Assembly: GCF_965342175.1 (NCBI RefSeq)
Contig: NZ_CBDRBL010000026.1
Location: 17,030 to 81,029 of the forward strand
Direction: 5' to 3'
Source of the DNA: Actinacidiphila sp965342175
GTDB lineage: Bacteria > Actinomycetota > Actinomycetes > Streptomycetales > Streptomycetaceae
DNA length: 64,000 nt
Positions 1 to 8,102 of the stretch are shown one piece after another. The translations under genes were made by a program, and so were the position numbers. Under the pieces are notes generated by a model. It saw only the letters and a program-made list of their open reading frames with translations. It was not told the DNA's origin and made no database searches. How positions within the stretch are numbered: position 1 is the stretch's first letter; each line of letters begins with the position of its first letter.

Positions 1-1
1 G

Positions 2-1531
2 GAACTCGGCGCCGGCCCCATGCGCATGAACCGCTCCGTGGTCATCCGGGCCGCCGCCGGTCTGGCCGCCTACCTCAAGGCGCGGGGACAGGGCGACGGG
101 CTGGTCGTCGTGGGACACGACGCCCGCCACAAGTCGGTGGACTTCGCCCGCGACACCGCCTCCGTCATGGTCGGCGCCGGCCTGCGGGCGGCCGTGCTGC
201 CCGGCCCGCTGCCGACACCCGTGCTGGCCTTCGCCATCCGCCATCTCGGCGCGGTCGCGGGCGTCGCGGTGACCGCGAGTCACAACCCTCCGCGCGACAA
301 CGGCTACAAGGTCTACCTGGGCGACGGCTCGCAGATCGTCCCTCCCGCCGACGCCGGGATCGCCGAGGAGATCGCCGCGGTCGGCCCGCTCGCCGGCGTG
401 CCGCTGGCCGACGAGGGCTGGGAGACGCTCGGCGAGGAGGTCGTGGAGGCCTACCTGGACCGCGCCTCCTCCGTCGTGGACCGGCACACCCCGCGCGACG
501 TCTCGGTGGTCTACACCCCCCTGCACGGGGTGGGTCGCGATGTGCTGACCGCCGCCTTCGTGCGGGCCGGGTTCCCCGCTCCGCACGTCGTCGCCGAACA
601 GGGCGAGCCCGACCCGGACTTCCCGACCGTCGCCTTCCCCAACCCGGAGGAGCCGGGGGCGATGGACCTGGCCTTCGCCGCCGCCCGGGCGCTCGGCCCC
701 GACATCGTCATCGCCAACGACCCCGACGCCGACCGCTGCGCCGTGGCCGTGCCCGACCGCGCCGCCGCGGGCGGCTGGCGGATGCTGCGCGGCGACGAGG
801 TCGGCGCGCTGCTCGCCACCCATCTGGTGCACCGCCGGGCCATCGGCACCTTCGCGGCCAGCATCGTCTCCTCCTCCCTGCTGTCCCGCATCGCGGCCCG
901 CGCGGGCCTGCCCTACGCCGAGACCCTGACCGGCTTCAAGTGGATCTCCCGGGTGGAGGGCCTGCGCTTCGGCTACGAGGAGGCGCTCGGCTACTGCGTC
1001 GACCCCGCGGGGGTGCGCGACAAGGACGGTGTCACCGCCGCCCTGGCCGTGGCGGAGCTGACCGCCGAGCTCAAGGCCAAGGGCCGCACGCTCGCCGACC
1101 TGCTGGACGACATCGCCCTGGAGTACGGGCTGCACGCCACCGATCAGCTCTCGGTGCGGGTCGCCGACCTGTCGGTCATCGACGACGCGATGAGCCGGCT
1201 GCGCGAGCGGCCGCCCAGCTCGCTGGCCGGACTCTCCGTCGTCACCGCCGAGGACCTCGCCAAGGGCAGTGCGGAGTTGCCGCCCACCGACGGGCTTCGC
1301 TACCGGCTGGCCGGCTCCCCGGACGCCGGTGTCGAATCGGCCCGGGTGATCGTGCGGCCGAGCGGCACGGAGCCCAAGCTGAAGTGCTACCTGGAGGTCG
1401 TGCTGTCCGTGCCGGGCGCCGACCGGCTGGCAGCGGTCCGCGCGCAGGCAGCCGAGGTCCTGGCGGCCGTCAAGGCCGACCTCGCGACCGCCGCCGGGCT
1501 CCCCGGGGACGAGGCCGCGGCACGCCCGTGA
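2..1531 (+). CDS. Phospho-sugar mutase (phosphomannomutase/phosphoglucomutase family), 5' end outside window
   Basis: Alpha-D-phosphohexomutase family enzyme that shifts a phosphate between the 1 and 6 (or 5) positions of a sugar. The active-site serine loop TASHNPP lies near nt 270-290, the metal loop NDPDADR near nt 717-737, the sugar loop GYEEALGY near nt 970, and the phosphate loop RPSGTEPK near nt 1350. An in-frame ATG exists at nt 20, but the codons before it (ELGAGP) read as the usual family N-terminus, so the gene starts outside the window and perhaps 50 residues are missing. The next plus-strand gene is deoC, 2.5 kb away, so a phosphopentomutase role feeding deoxyribose-5-phosphate aldolase is a reasonable inference. 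Sequence alone does not separate mannose, glucose and pentose phosphate activity. Confidence 0.88.
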   Translation, partial: ELGAGPMRMNRSVVIRAAAGLAAYLKARGQGDGLVVVGHDARHKSVDFARDTASVMVGAGLRAAVLPGPLPTPVLAFAIRHLGAVAGVAVTASHNPPRDNGYKVYLGDGSQIVPPADAGIAEEIAAVGPLAGVPLADEGWETLGEEVVEAYLDRASSVVDRHTPRDVSVVYTPLHGVGRDVLTAAFVRAGFPAPHVVAEQGEPDPDFPTVAFPNPEEPGAMDLAFAAARALGPDIVIANDPDADRCAVAVPDRAAAGGWRMLRGDEVGALLATHLVHRRAIGTFAASIVSSSLLSRIAARAGLPYAETLTGFKWISRVEGLRFGYEEALGYCVDPAGVRDKDGVTAALAVAELTAELKAKGRTLADLLDDIALEYGLHATDQLSVRVADLSVIDDAMSRLRERPPSSLAGLSVVTAEDLAKGSAELPPTDGLRYRLAGSPDAGVESARVIVRPSGTEPKLKCYLEVVLSVPGADRLAAVRAQAAEVLAAVKADLATAAGLPGDEAAARP

Positions 1532-1608
1532 CCCCGCGGGGTGGCGCCGCCCCGAGCCGGCCCTTCCCGGCGCGGGCGCGGGGCCGCGTCATCCCCGTCC
1601 CTGCGGGT

Positions 1609-1662
1609 GCTCAGCCGATGGGCGAGCACCGCGTCCGGTGCGCGCTCAGCCGATGGCGAGCA
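1609..1662. repeat. Short direct repeat at the 3' end of the PH-domain gene
   Basis: The words at 1609-1628 and 1644-1662 are the same 19-20 bases apart from one inserted G. The second copy contains the stop codon and last codons of the minus-strand PH-domain gene, so the first copy looks like a partial duplication of that gene end. No function is evident. Confidence 0.5.
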
Positions 1663-2299
1663 GCACAATCAGCACGACCGCACCGGCCACCGCCGGGGCG
1701 ATCACCTCGAACGCCCAGCGGACCGTGACCTCGCTGGGAGCGCCTTCCCGGCCGCCGTGCCGCTGCGCGAGCTCGCGCAGCTCGTCCACCACGCGGTCGG
1801 ACCAGGCCCTGGTCGCGTCCTCGGTGCCGGCACGGGACCCCGGGGTCACGCCCGGCTCGCCCCCGGTGGCCGCGCGCGAGGCGGCCCGCGCCGCCCGCTT
1901 GCGCGCCCGCATCGACACCGGGATGGCCCACATCTGGTACTTCCTGCCCTCCGCGAACAGCTCGGTCGAGTACCCCGCGCGCAGCCCCTCCACAGCGCCC
2001 CAGGACGCGCTGATGGTGCGGAAGGGATTGCGGACCAGGATGCGGTCCTCGCCGGCCCGGACCACCGGGCGCAGGGTGAACGCGACGATCAGCGGCACGA
2101 TCAGCAGCATCAGCGCGAGGGCCACCCAGGGGGTGTTCCCCGTGCCGCGGACGATCGCGTCGATGCCGAGCCACAGCGTGATGGCGAGCATGAGCGCACC
2201 GCCGGCGACACCGGCCGCCGAGCGGAAGGACCGCTCGGCGTACTTCGGCTGCCCGGGGCCGGGCTGCGGTTCGGGGGCGGGGTTCTTGGAGCTCGTCAT
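1646..2299 (-). CDS. PH-domain membrane protein (bacterial PH6-like)
   Basis: Protein of 217 residues with predicted membrane helices at about 27-49, 57-76 and 196-217. Between the second and third helix is a soluble segment (LRPVVRAGEDRILVRNPFRT, then WGAVEGLRAG) typical of the short PH domains next to helix pairs in actinobacterial membrane proteins. These are known as conserved envelope proteins without an assigned reaction. The gene stands alone, convergent with the phosphomutase gene; the nearest upstream neighbour on its strand ends at 2378. The charged cytoplasmic stretch at about 120-170 is rich in Ala and Arg. The family call is good, the role unknown. Confidence 0.7.
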   Translation of the reverse strand: MTSSKNPAPEPQPGPGQPKYAERSFRSAAGVAGGALMLAITLWLGIDAIVRGTGNTPWVALALMLLIVPLIVAFTLRPVVRAGEDRILVRNPFRTISASWGAVEGLRAGYSTELFAEGRKYQMWAIPVSMRARKRAARAASRAATGGEPGVTPGSRAGTEDATRAWSDRVVDELRELAQRHGGREGAPSEVTVRWAFEVIAPAVAGAVVLIVLLAIG

Positions 2300-2377
2300 G
2301 AGATCAGATTGTGCCTGACCCCGGAGCTTCGCCGGGCGGCGCGGAGGTTGCGTTAGTGCATCGGCGTCAGCGCTCGC

Positions 2378-3340
2378 CTACTGGTACGCCTTGTCCTTTC
2401 GCGAGTCGTAGACGCGCTTGCCCGCAGCGTCGTAGCCCTGGATGTGGGGCAGGGATTCCTCCGGCGCGGTGAGTATCCCGGTCGCGACGAAGTAGCCGTG
2501 GTCGAGCGCGGCCTGCTGCGTGACGCCGCCCCAGGAAACGGTGACCTTGGCGACCCCGGGGTCGACCGTGCCGATGCTGCCCCAGCGGAAGGGAAGCTTG
2601 ATGGGCAGCCGCGGTCCGGTGGCGCCGTACTCCTTGTAGAGCTGGTAGCCGTTGTCGTCCGGCACGACGGGCCCACGGCCCGCAGCGCCGTCCGCTCCGA
2701 CACTGCTGCCGACACTGCCCGCCTCCCCGTTCTTGTCCGTGCAGATCAGACGGACGGGGTTGCCGTCCACGGTTGCGACCGCCACGACGCGGATGCCATC
2801 GCCCGGGGAGTTCTCGTCACCTGAGGCGTTCAGCGCGAGTATCACGCGGTAGTCCTCGGCGTTCCCGTAGTCGCGTGCGAAGGGGAACCCCTTGGGTCGG
2901 TGTTCCCCGCTGTACGCGAGGCACCTCCCCAGTACCTCGGCCGCCTGCTCCATCGTGATCCCGTCGGCCAGCTGCCCCGGTGTCGCCGGGCCCGCGGGCC
3001 CGCCGGGCGACGCGCTCGTCCGCCCCGGGGCGGACGAGTGCGACTCGGCGGCGCTCGCCGGCGCCGACAGGCGGGTGTCATTCGCGGGCTGGGCAGCGTC
3101 TGGCTGGTAGTGCATCGCGATGGCCGTGCCGGGCACCGCGACCAGCGCCGCCAGCCCCGCCCCCGCGGCGAGCACCCGGCGTCTGCGGCTCGTCCTGCCG
3201 TGCCGCACGATCGTGGCGTAGGGCGCCTCGCCCGTGCGCAGCACGTCCGTCTGTTCCTCGAGGAGCTCGCGCAGCCGCGCCTCGAACTCCGTGTCACCGT
3301 CCGCGGGGCCGTGCCCCGGCGTGTTCCCCATGTCCCTCAT
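2378..3340 (-). CDS. Single-pass membrane protein partnered with SigE-type sigma factor (anti-sigma-like)
   Basis: Protein of 320 residues: a cytoplasmic N-terminus of about 55 residues with an acidic helix (TEFEARLRELLEEQTDVLRT), one membrane helix at about 56-76, then a long extracytoplasmic part with a Ser/Ala/Pro linker and a globular domain. The ATG at 3340 shares one base with the stop of the upstream sigma gene (TGATG), which favours this start over an in-frame ATG 14 codons earlier and implies translational coupling. Overlap with an ECF-type sigma gene plus this topology suggests a sigma regulator or sensor. I see no zinc-binding HxxxCxxC motif, so it is not a standard ZAS anti-sigma factor. 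The outer domain is not recognised. Confidence 0.7.
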   Translation of the reverse strand: MRDMGNTPGHGPADGDTEFEARLRELLEEQTDVLRTGEAPYATIVRHGRTSRRRRVLAAGAGLAALVAVPGTAIAMHYQPDAAQPANDTRLSAPASAAESHSSAPGRTSASPGGPAGPATPGQLADGITMEQAAEVLGRCLAYSGEHRPKGFPFARDYGNAEDYRVILALNASGDENSPGDGIRVVAVATVDGNPVRLICTDKNGEAGSVGSSVGADGAAGRGPVVPDDNGYQLYKEYGATGPRLPIKLPFRWGSIGTVDPGVAKVTVSWGGVTQQAALDHGYFVATGILTAPEESLPHIQGYDAAGKRVYDSRKDKAYQ

Positions 3341-3942
3341 CAGGCTCCTCCTCCGACCTTCGCGTCCTTCGCCATGCCCCACGGCCCCGTCCCAGCGCTC
3401 GCCCCAGCCCCGGGCCCCGCGGCCGCCCCGGCGCCGACGGGCTCCGCAGCCGGCACGGCCGTGCCCAGCCGGGCCCGCAGCTTGGCCAGGCCCCGGGCCG
3501 CCTGGCTCTTGACCGTGCCGGCCGAGCAGCCCAGCACGTGGGCCACCTCGGTCTCCGACAGGTCGTCCCAGTACCGCAGCACGACCACGGCCCGCTGCCG
3601 TGCGGGCAGCTCACCGAGCGCCGCCAGCAGCACCTCGCGCTGCGCCACCCGCGCGGTGGGGTCGGCCCCCGCACCTTCGGGCGGTATGTCTGTGAGCCGT
3701 TCGGCCACGCGTTTCTTGCGGAAGCGGTCCTTGTTGCAGCTGATCAGGATCCGCCGCACATACGCGTCCGGATTGTCGCTGCGCTGCACCCGCCGCCAGG
3801 ACCGATAGGCCTTGGCCAACGCCGTCTGCGCCAGGTCCTCGGCGTGATGCCCGTCACCTGTGAGCAGATAGGCGGTCCTGACCAGATGGGTCCATCTGGC
3901 GCGGACGTAGCCTTGGAATTCCGCCTCGTCGTCTGGATTCAT
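3340..3942 (-). CDS. SigE-family RNA polymerase sigma factor (sigma-70, ECF-type)
   Basis: Protein of 200 residues. Region 2 occupies about residues 12-75 (YVRARWTHLVRTAYLLTGD, HHAEDLAQTAL, NPDAYVRRIL) and region 4 about 105-155 (ALGELPARQRAVVVLRYWDD, SETEVAHVLGCSAGTVKSQ). This is the typical SigE-family architecture of actinobacteria, in which the factor directs RNA polymerase to a small set of stress promoters. The C-terminal 40 residues are Gly/Ala/Pro-rich and poorly conserved. It is cotranscribed with the membrane protein whose start overlaps its stop codon. ATG at 3942 is preferred. deoC begins divergently 124 bp away. Confidence 0.88.
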   Translation of the reverse strand: MNPDDEAEFQGYVRARWTHLVRTAYLLTGDGHHAEDLAQTALAKAYRSWRRVQRSDNPDAYVRRILISCNKDRFRKKRVAERLTDIPPEGAGADPTARVAQREVLLAALGELPARQRAVVVLRYWDDLSETEVAHVLGCSAGTVKSQAARGLAKLRARLGTAVPAAEPVGAGAAAGPGAGASAGTGPWGMAKDAKVGGGA

Positions 3943-4031
3943 CGATGACCCCCTTCACCCACCAGACCACCGGTTCCGCCGATTCGGTTGCCGGGCCCCG
4001 CCTGCGAGTCCGAACAGACCCATCCCGACCG

Positions 4032-4060
4032 GTGACATCCGCTACGCGCGTAGATATGCT
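4032..4060 (+). promoter_or_regulatory. Candidate deoC promoter (leaderless)
   Basis: A -35-like GTGACA at 4032-4037 is followed by exactly 17 bases and a -10-like TATGCT at 4055-4060. The deoC GTG lies 7 bases downstream and no Shine-Dalgarno sequence precedes it, so the transcript probably starts at or next to the start codon. The palindromic operator at 4042-4053 fills the spacer between the two hexamers, a position suited to repression. Confidence 0.6.
4042..4053. promoter_or_regulatory. Palindromic operator, nucleoside regulon site 1
   Basis: CTACGCGCGTAG is a perfect 12-bp palindrome. The same word or a close variant occurs upstream of add (15380-15391), the nucleoside ABC operon (24753-24764) and the nucleoside-binding lipoprotein gene (26016-26027). 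Recurrence only in front of functionally linked genes indicates a shared regulator. Its identity is not in this window. Confidence 0.7.
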
Positions 4061-4066
4061 GGCCTG

Positions 4067-5068
4067 GTGACCATGCCCAGCACTGTTCCCGCTCACGGCC
4101 CCGACGCCGCGGCCCGGCTGGCGTCCATGGCCGACGTCACGGCCTCCGACGCCGCGCTGCGCCGCTTCCTGCACGGGCTGCCCGGCGTCGACGCGGTCGG
4201 CCTCGAAGCCCGCGCCGCAAGCCTCGGCACCCGCTCGATCAAGACCACGGCGAAGGCGTACGCCATCGACCTCGCGATCTCGATGATCGACCTCACCACA
4301 CTCGAGGGCGCCGACACCCCGGGCAAGGTCCGGGCGCTGTCCGCCAAGGGCGTCAACCCGGACCCGACCGACCGCGCGACCCCGCGGGTCGCCGCGATCT
4401 GCGTCTACCCGGACATGGTCGCGACGGCCAAGGAGGCCCTCGGCGGCTCCGGCGTGCGTGTCGCCTCCGTCGCCACCGCCTTCCCCGCCGGGCGGGCCGC
4501 GCTGCCGGTCAAGCTGGCCGACACCGCCGACGCGGTGGCCGCGGGCGCCGACGAAGTGGACATGGTCATCGACCGGGGCGCCTTCCTGTCCGGCCGGTAC
4601 CTGAAGGTCTTCGAGGAGATCAAGGCGGTCAAGGAGGCATGCCGCCGCCCTGACGGCAGCTCCGCCCGCCTCAAGGTGATCTTCGAGACCGGCGAGCTCG
4701 CGACGTACGACAACATCCGCCGCGCCTCCTGGCTCGGCATGCTCGCCGGCGCGGACTTCATCAAGACCTCCACCGGCAAGGTCGCGGTCAACGCCACCCC
4801 CGCCAACACCCTGCTGATGCTCGAGGCCGTGCGCGACTTCCGCGCCGCCACGGGCGTGCAGGTCGGCGTGAAGCCGGCCGGCGGCATCCGCACCTCCAAG
4901 GACGCCATCAAGTTCCTGGTCCTCGTCAACGAGACCGTGGGCGACGAGTGGCTGAGCAACGAGTGGTTCCGGTTCGGCGCGTCCAGCCTGCTGAACGATC
5001 TGCTCATGCAGCGCCAGAAGCTGAGCACCGGCCGCTACTCCGGTCCCGACTACGTGACGGTGGACTGA
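4067..5068 (+). CDS. deoC: Deoxyribose-phosphate aldolase
   Basis: Cytosolic class I aldolase that splits 2-deoxyribose-5-phosphate into glyceraldehyde-3-phosphate and acetaldehyde, the last step of deoxynucleoside catabolism. The Schiff-base lysine lies in FIKTSTGK (about residue 230). The assisting acidic and lysine residues are in EVDMVIDRGAF and VGVKPAGGIRT. At 333 residues it is the long actinobacterial form; many bacterial enzymes are 220-260. The GTG at 4067 is chosen because of the promoter just upstream; an ATG two codons later is the alternative. The aldehyde dehydrogenase gene starts 9 bases after the stop, so the acetaldehyde formed could be oxidised by its neighbour. Confidence 0.95.
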   Translation: MTMPSTVPAHGPDAAARLASMADVTASDAALRRFLHGLPGVDAVGLEARAASLGTRSIKTTAKAYAIDLAISMIDLTTLEGADTPGKVRALSAKGVNPDPTDRATPRVAAICVYPDMVATAKEALGGSGVRVASVATAFPAGRAALPVKLADTADAVAAGADEVDMVIDRGAFLSGRYLKVFEEIKAVKEACRRPDGSSARLKVIFETGELATYDNIRRASWLGMLAGADFIKTSTGKVAVNATPANTLLMLEAVRDFRAATGVQVGVKPAGGIRTSKDAIKFLVLVNETVGDEWLSNEWFRFGASSLLNDLLMQRQKLSTGRYSGPDYVTVD

Positions 5069-5077
5069 GAACTCACG

Positions 5078-6574
5078 ATGACCAAGACCAAGCACAACCA
5101 GCAGCCCCAGCAGACCCCGCCGGCCGGGCAGCCGAAGCCGGGCTCCGCCTTCGCCTACGCGCCGGCGCCGGAGTCCCGTTCCGTCGTCGACATCGCCCCC
5201 TCTTACGGCCTGTTCATCGACGGCGAGTTCACCGACGCCGCCGACGGCCGGGCCTTCAAGACGGTGAGCCCCTCCAGCGAGGAGGTTCTCTCCGAGGTCG
5301 CCCGGGCCGGCGAGGCGGACGTCGACCGGGCCGTGCGGGCCGCCCGCAAGGCCTTCGCCTCCTGGTCGGCGCTGCCCGGCTCGGAACGCGCCAAGTACCT
5401 GTTCCGCATCGCCCGGATCATCCAGGAGCGCTCGCGCGAGCTGGCGGTGCTGGAGACACTGGACAACGGCAAGCCGATCAAGGAGACCCGCGACGCCGAC
5501 CTCCCGCTGGTCGCCGCGCACTTCTTCTACTACGCGGGCTGGGCCGACAAGCTCGCGCACGCCGGCTTCGGCCCGGACCCCCGCCCGCTGGGCGTGGCCG
5601 GCCAGGTCATCCCCTGGAACTTCCCCCTGCTGATGCTGGCGTGGAAGATCGCCCCGGCGCTGGCCACCGGCAACACGGTCGTCCTCAAGCCGGCCGAGAC
5701 CACCCCCCTGTCGGCCCTGTTCTTCGCCGACATCTGCCGCCAGGCGGGCCTGCCCAGGGGCGTCGTCAACATCCTCCCCGGCTACGGGGACGCCGGCGCC
5801 GCGCTGGTGGCCCACGAGGGCGTCGACAAGGTCGCCTTCACGGGCTCCACCGCCGTCGGCAAGCAGATCGCCCGCACCGTCGCCGGCAGCCGCAAGAAGC
5901 TCACCCTGGAACTGGGCGGCAAGGGCGCCAACATCGTCTTCGACGACGCGCCGGTCGACCAGGCGGTCGAGGGCATCGTGGGCGGCATCTTCTTCAACCA
6001 GGGCCAGGTCTGCTGCGCGGGCTCCCGGCTGCTCGTCCAGGAGTCCGTCGCGGACGAGGTGCTGGACGCGCTCAAGCGCCGGCTGTCGACGCTGCGCCTC
6101 GGCGACCCGCTGGACAAGAACACCGACATCGGGGCCATCAACTCCGCCGAGCAGCTCGCCAGGATCACCGAGCTCGCCGAGGCCGGCGAGGCCGAGGGCG
6201 CCGAGCGCTGGTCGCCCGCGTGCGAACTGCCCTCCACGGGCTACTGGTTCGCTCCCACCGTGTTCACCGGGGTGACCCAGGCGCACCGCATCGCCCGCGA
6301 GGAGGTCTTCGGCCCGGTGCTGTCGGTGCTGACCTTCCGCACGCCGGCCGAGGCCGTGGAGAAGGCCAACAACACCCCGTACGGGCTGTCCGCCGGGATC
6401 TGGACGGAGAAGGGCTCGCGCATCCTCTCGGTCGCGAACCAGCTCCGGGCCGGGGTGGTGTGGGCCAACACGTTCAACAAGTTCGACCCGACCTCGCCCT
6501 TCGGCGGCTACAAGGAGTCGGGCTTCGGCCGCGAGGGCGGCCGCCACGGTCTGGAGGCGTACCTCGATGTCTGA
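5078..6574 (+). CDS. NAD(P)-dependent aldehyde dehydrogenase
   Basis: Full-length ALDH-superfamily enzyme (498 residues). It has the NAD-binding IPWNFPLLMLAWK segment, the general base in LELGGKGAN (about residue 285), the catalytic cysteine in FNQGQVCCAGSR (about residue 310) and the conserved EVFGPVLSV near the C-terminus. The first 45 residues are Gln/Pro-rich and probably disordered. It lies 9 bases after deoC and overlaps the next gene by 8 bases, so the three form an operon. The likely substrate is acetaldehyde released by DeoC or another small aldehyde; this rests on context only. CDS limits are clear. Confidence 0.9.
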   Translation: MTKTKHNQQPQQTPPAGQPKPGSAFAYAPAPESRSVVDIAPSYGLFIDGEFTDAADGRAFKTVSPSSEEVLSEVARAGEADVDRAVRAARKAFASWSALPGSERAKYLFRIARIIQERSRELAVLETLDNGKPIKETRDADLPLVAAHFFYYAGWADKLAHAGFGPDPRPLGVAGQVIPWNFPLLMLAWKIAPALATGNTVVLKPAETTPLSALFFADICRQAGLPRGVVNILPGYGDAGAALVAHEGVDKVAFTGSTAVGKQIARTVAGSRKKLTLELGGKGANIVFDDAPVDQAVEGIVGGIFFNQGQVCCAGSRLLVQESVADEVLDALKRRLSTLRLGDPLDKNTDIGAINSAEQLARITELAEAGEAEGAERWSPACELPSTGYWFAPTVFTGVTQAHRIAREEVFGPVLSVLTFRTPAEAVEKANNTPYGLSAGIWTEKGSRILSVANQLRAGVVWANTFNKFDPTSPFGGYKESGFGREGGRHGLEAYLDV

Positions 6575-7460
6575 CGCAAGGCTGTCCGTCTTCAAGACCT
6601 ACAAGCTGTTCGTCGGGGGCAAATTCCCCCGCAGCGAGAGCGGGCGGGTGTACGAGGTGACCGACTCCAAGGGCGCGTGGCTCGCCAACGCCCCGCAGTC
6701 CTCCCGCAAGGACGCCCGTGACGCGGTGTCCGCCGCCCGCAAGGCGTTCGGCGGCTGGTCGGGCGCGACCGCGTACAACCGGGGGCAGATCCTCTACCGC
6801 GTCGCGGAGATGCTCGAGGGCCGCCGGGAGCAGTTCGTCCGCGAGGTAGGCCAGGCCGAGGGGCTGTCGAAGTCCAAGGCGGCGGCCGTGGTGGACGCCG
6901 CGATCGACCGCTGGGTCTGGTACGCGGGCTGGACGGACAAGATCGCTCAGGTCGTGGGCGGCGCCAACCCGGTGGCGGGGCCGTACTTCAACCTGTCGAG
7001 CCCCGAGCCGACCGGTGTCGTCGCGGTCGTCGCGCCCCAGGAGTCGTCCTTCCTGGGTCTGGTCTCGGTGATCGCCCCGGTGATCGCCACCGGCAACACC
7101 GCGGTCGTGGTGACCAGCGAGCGGGCCCCGCTGCCCGCGCTGTCGCTGGGCGAGGTACTGGCCACCTCCGACCTGCCGGGCGGGGTCGTCAACATCCTCT
7201 CCGGCCGCGCCTCCGAGGTCGCTCCGACGCTCGCCGCGCACATGGACGTCAACGCGCTGGACCTGGCCGGGACGGTGGACGACCCCGAGCTCGCGAAGGA
7301 ACTGGAGGTCGCCGCCGCGGACAACCTCAAGCGCGTGCTCCGTCCACAGGCTGTGGACTGGGCCGCCGAGCCCGGCACGGACCGGATGACGGCCTTCCTG
7401 GAGACCAAGACCGTCTGGCATCCGGCCGGGGCCGGCGCGTCCTCGGGTTCCGCCTACTGA
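6567..7460 (+). CDS. ALDH-like protein lacking the catalytic domain (pseudoenzyme or partner subunit)
   Basis: Protein of 297 residues that follows the ALDH fold from its N-terminus (YKLFVGGKFPRSESGRVYEV) through the coenzyme-binding region (TGVVAVVAPQESSFLG, VIATGNTAVVV, LPGGVVNILSG) and then stops. The cysteine-bearing catalytic domain and the bridging C-terminus, about 180 residues, are absent. The last 40 residues (WHPAGAGASSGSAY) do not look like ALDH. Codon use is normal and the frame is intact, so this is probably a maintained short form, not a fresh pseudogene. Its ATG overlaps the stop of the full-length ALDH by 8 bases. It may pair with that enzyme. It cannot catalyse standard ALDH chemistry alone. 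Confidence 0.8.
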   Translation: MSDARLSVFKTYKLFVGGKFPRSESGRVYEVTDSKGAWLANAPQSSRKDARDAVSAARKAFGGWSGATAYNRGQILYRVAEMLEGRREQFVREVGQAEGLSKSKAAAVVDAAIDRWVWYAGWTDKIAQVVGGANPVAGPYFNLSSPEPTGVVAVVAPQESSFLGLVSVIAPVIATGNTAVVVTSERAPLPALSLGEVLATSDLPGGVVNILSGRASEVAPTLAAHMDVNALDLAGTVDDPELAKELEVAAADNLKRVLRPQAVDWAAEPGTDRMTAFLETKTVWHPAGAGASSGSAY

Positions 7461-7476
7461 CCGCTTCCCCCCGGCG

Positions 7477-7500
7477 GCCCGTCCCGTCACCGGGACGGGC
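7477..7500. terminator. Hairpin terminator between convergent genes
   Basis: Perfect 10-bp stem GCCCGTCCCG / CGGGACGGGC with loop TCAC, placed 16 bp after the truncated ALDH gene and facing the convergent secreted-protein gene. No T-run follows, as is common in Streptomyces. Confidence 0.7.
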
Positions 7501-7579
7501 GGCGCCCGCACGGCCGTACGGCCCCCACGACCGATGCGTCGGCGCGGAGGCCCGCCGCTCGCCTGTACCGGCGACGGCG

Positions 7580-7930
7580 TCAGCCGCGCTGCAGCTTGCC
7601 GACGCCGTCGCCGACCAGCGGCAGGTCGGCGACGGTGCGGCTGTCGGCGACCGGCTTGGTGACGTACGCCGTGGAGACCGGCTTGAAGTCGGCGACCTGC
7701 GAACCCACGGAATTGTCCAGCGGGTTGACTGCCGTCCGCGCGAGCGGGTTGACCGGCAGGTGGTTCACCGTGCCGACCAGGGCAGACGTCGCGGCCCGGC
7801 CGTTCTCGGCGAGCGTGGCCTCACCTCCGCTTCGGGCGTCCGCGTGCGCCGCCCCCGCGGAGGCGACGGCCGCGACGGACGACACCGCGAGCACGGCGGC
7901 GCGGAGGAGATGACGGGAGAACTGCGGCAT
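7580..7930 (-). CDS. Small secreted protein of unknown function
   Basis: Protein of 116 residues with a clear Sec signal peptide: basic start MPQFSRHLLR, hydrophobic core AAVLAVSSVAAVASAG, and likely cleavage after AAHA near residue 30. The mature part of about 85 residues is rich in Val, Ala, Pro and Asn (NHLPVNPLARTAVNPLDNS) and has no cysteine. It resembles in style, though not obviously in sequence, the second small secreted protein at 13670-14005 on the other side of the afsQ locus. No function is recognised. The gene is divergent from the uridine-kinase-like gene. Confidence 0.7.
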   Translation of the reverse strand: MPQFSRHLLRAAVLAVSSVAAVASAGAAHADARSGGEATLAENGRAATSALVGTVNHLPVNPLARTAVNPLDNSVGSQVADFKPVSTAYVTKPVADSRTVADLPLVGDGVGKLQRG

Positions 7931-8009
7931 GAGGATCCACCTGCCTGGTCGCCGGCCCGCGCACGGACCGGTCAGCGGACGGCGCGACGGCCGTCGCCTA
8001 ACGCGACAA

Positions 8010-8032
8010 TGACGTCACCAACCGTAGTTGGT
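8010..8032. promoter_or_regulatory. Inverted repeat between divergent genes
   Basis: ACCAAC-CGTA-GTTGGT (8017-8032) is a perfect 6-bp inverted repeat with a 4-bp centre, directly preceded by and sharing one base with the 8-bp palindrome TGACGTCA (8010-8017). It lies between the secreted-protein gene (start 7930) and the kinase gene (start 8103), where an operator would be expected. No regulator is identified. Confidence 0.35.
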
Positions 8033-8102
8033 TGAACATCACGCATCCAAAGCATGTCCCGGCGGGTCACTCCAAAGACGGAATGCGTCACACTGGTGTC
8101 CC

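Noticed and set aside
3340..4060. ECF-type GGAAC promoter for autoregulation upstream of the first sigma gene
   Set aside because: No GGAAC plus GTT pair at suitable spacing was found upstream of 3942; I cannot support such a promoter.
3854..6595. Very long open frame antisense to deoC and the ALDH gene
   Set aside because: It is antisense to genes with clear catalytic motifs, its protein is an Arg/Gly/Val/Asp-rich shadow without domains, and high GC content suppresses stop codons in this register.
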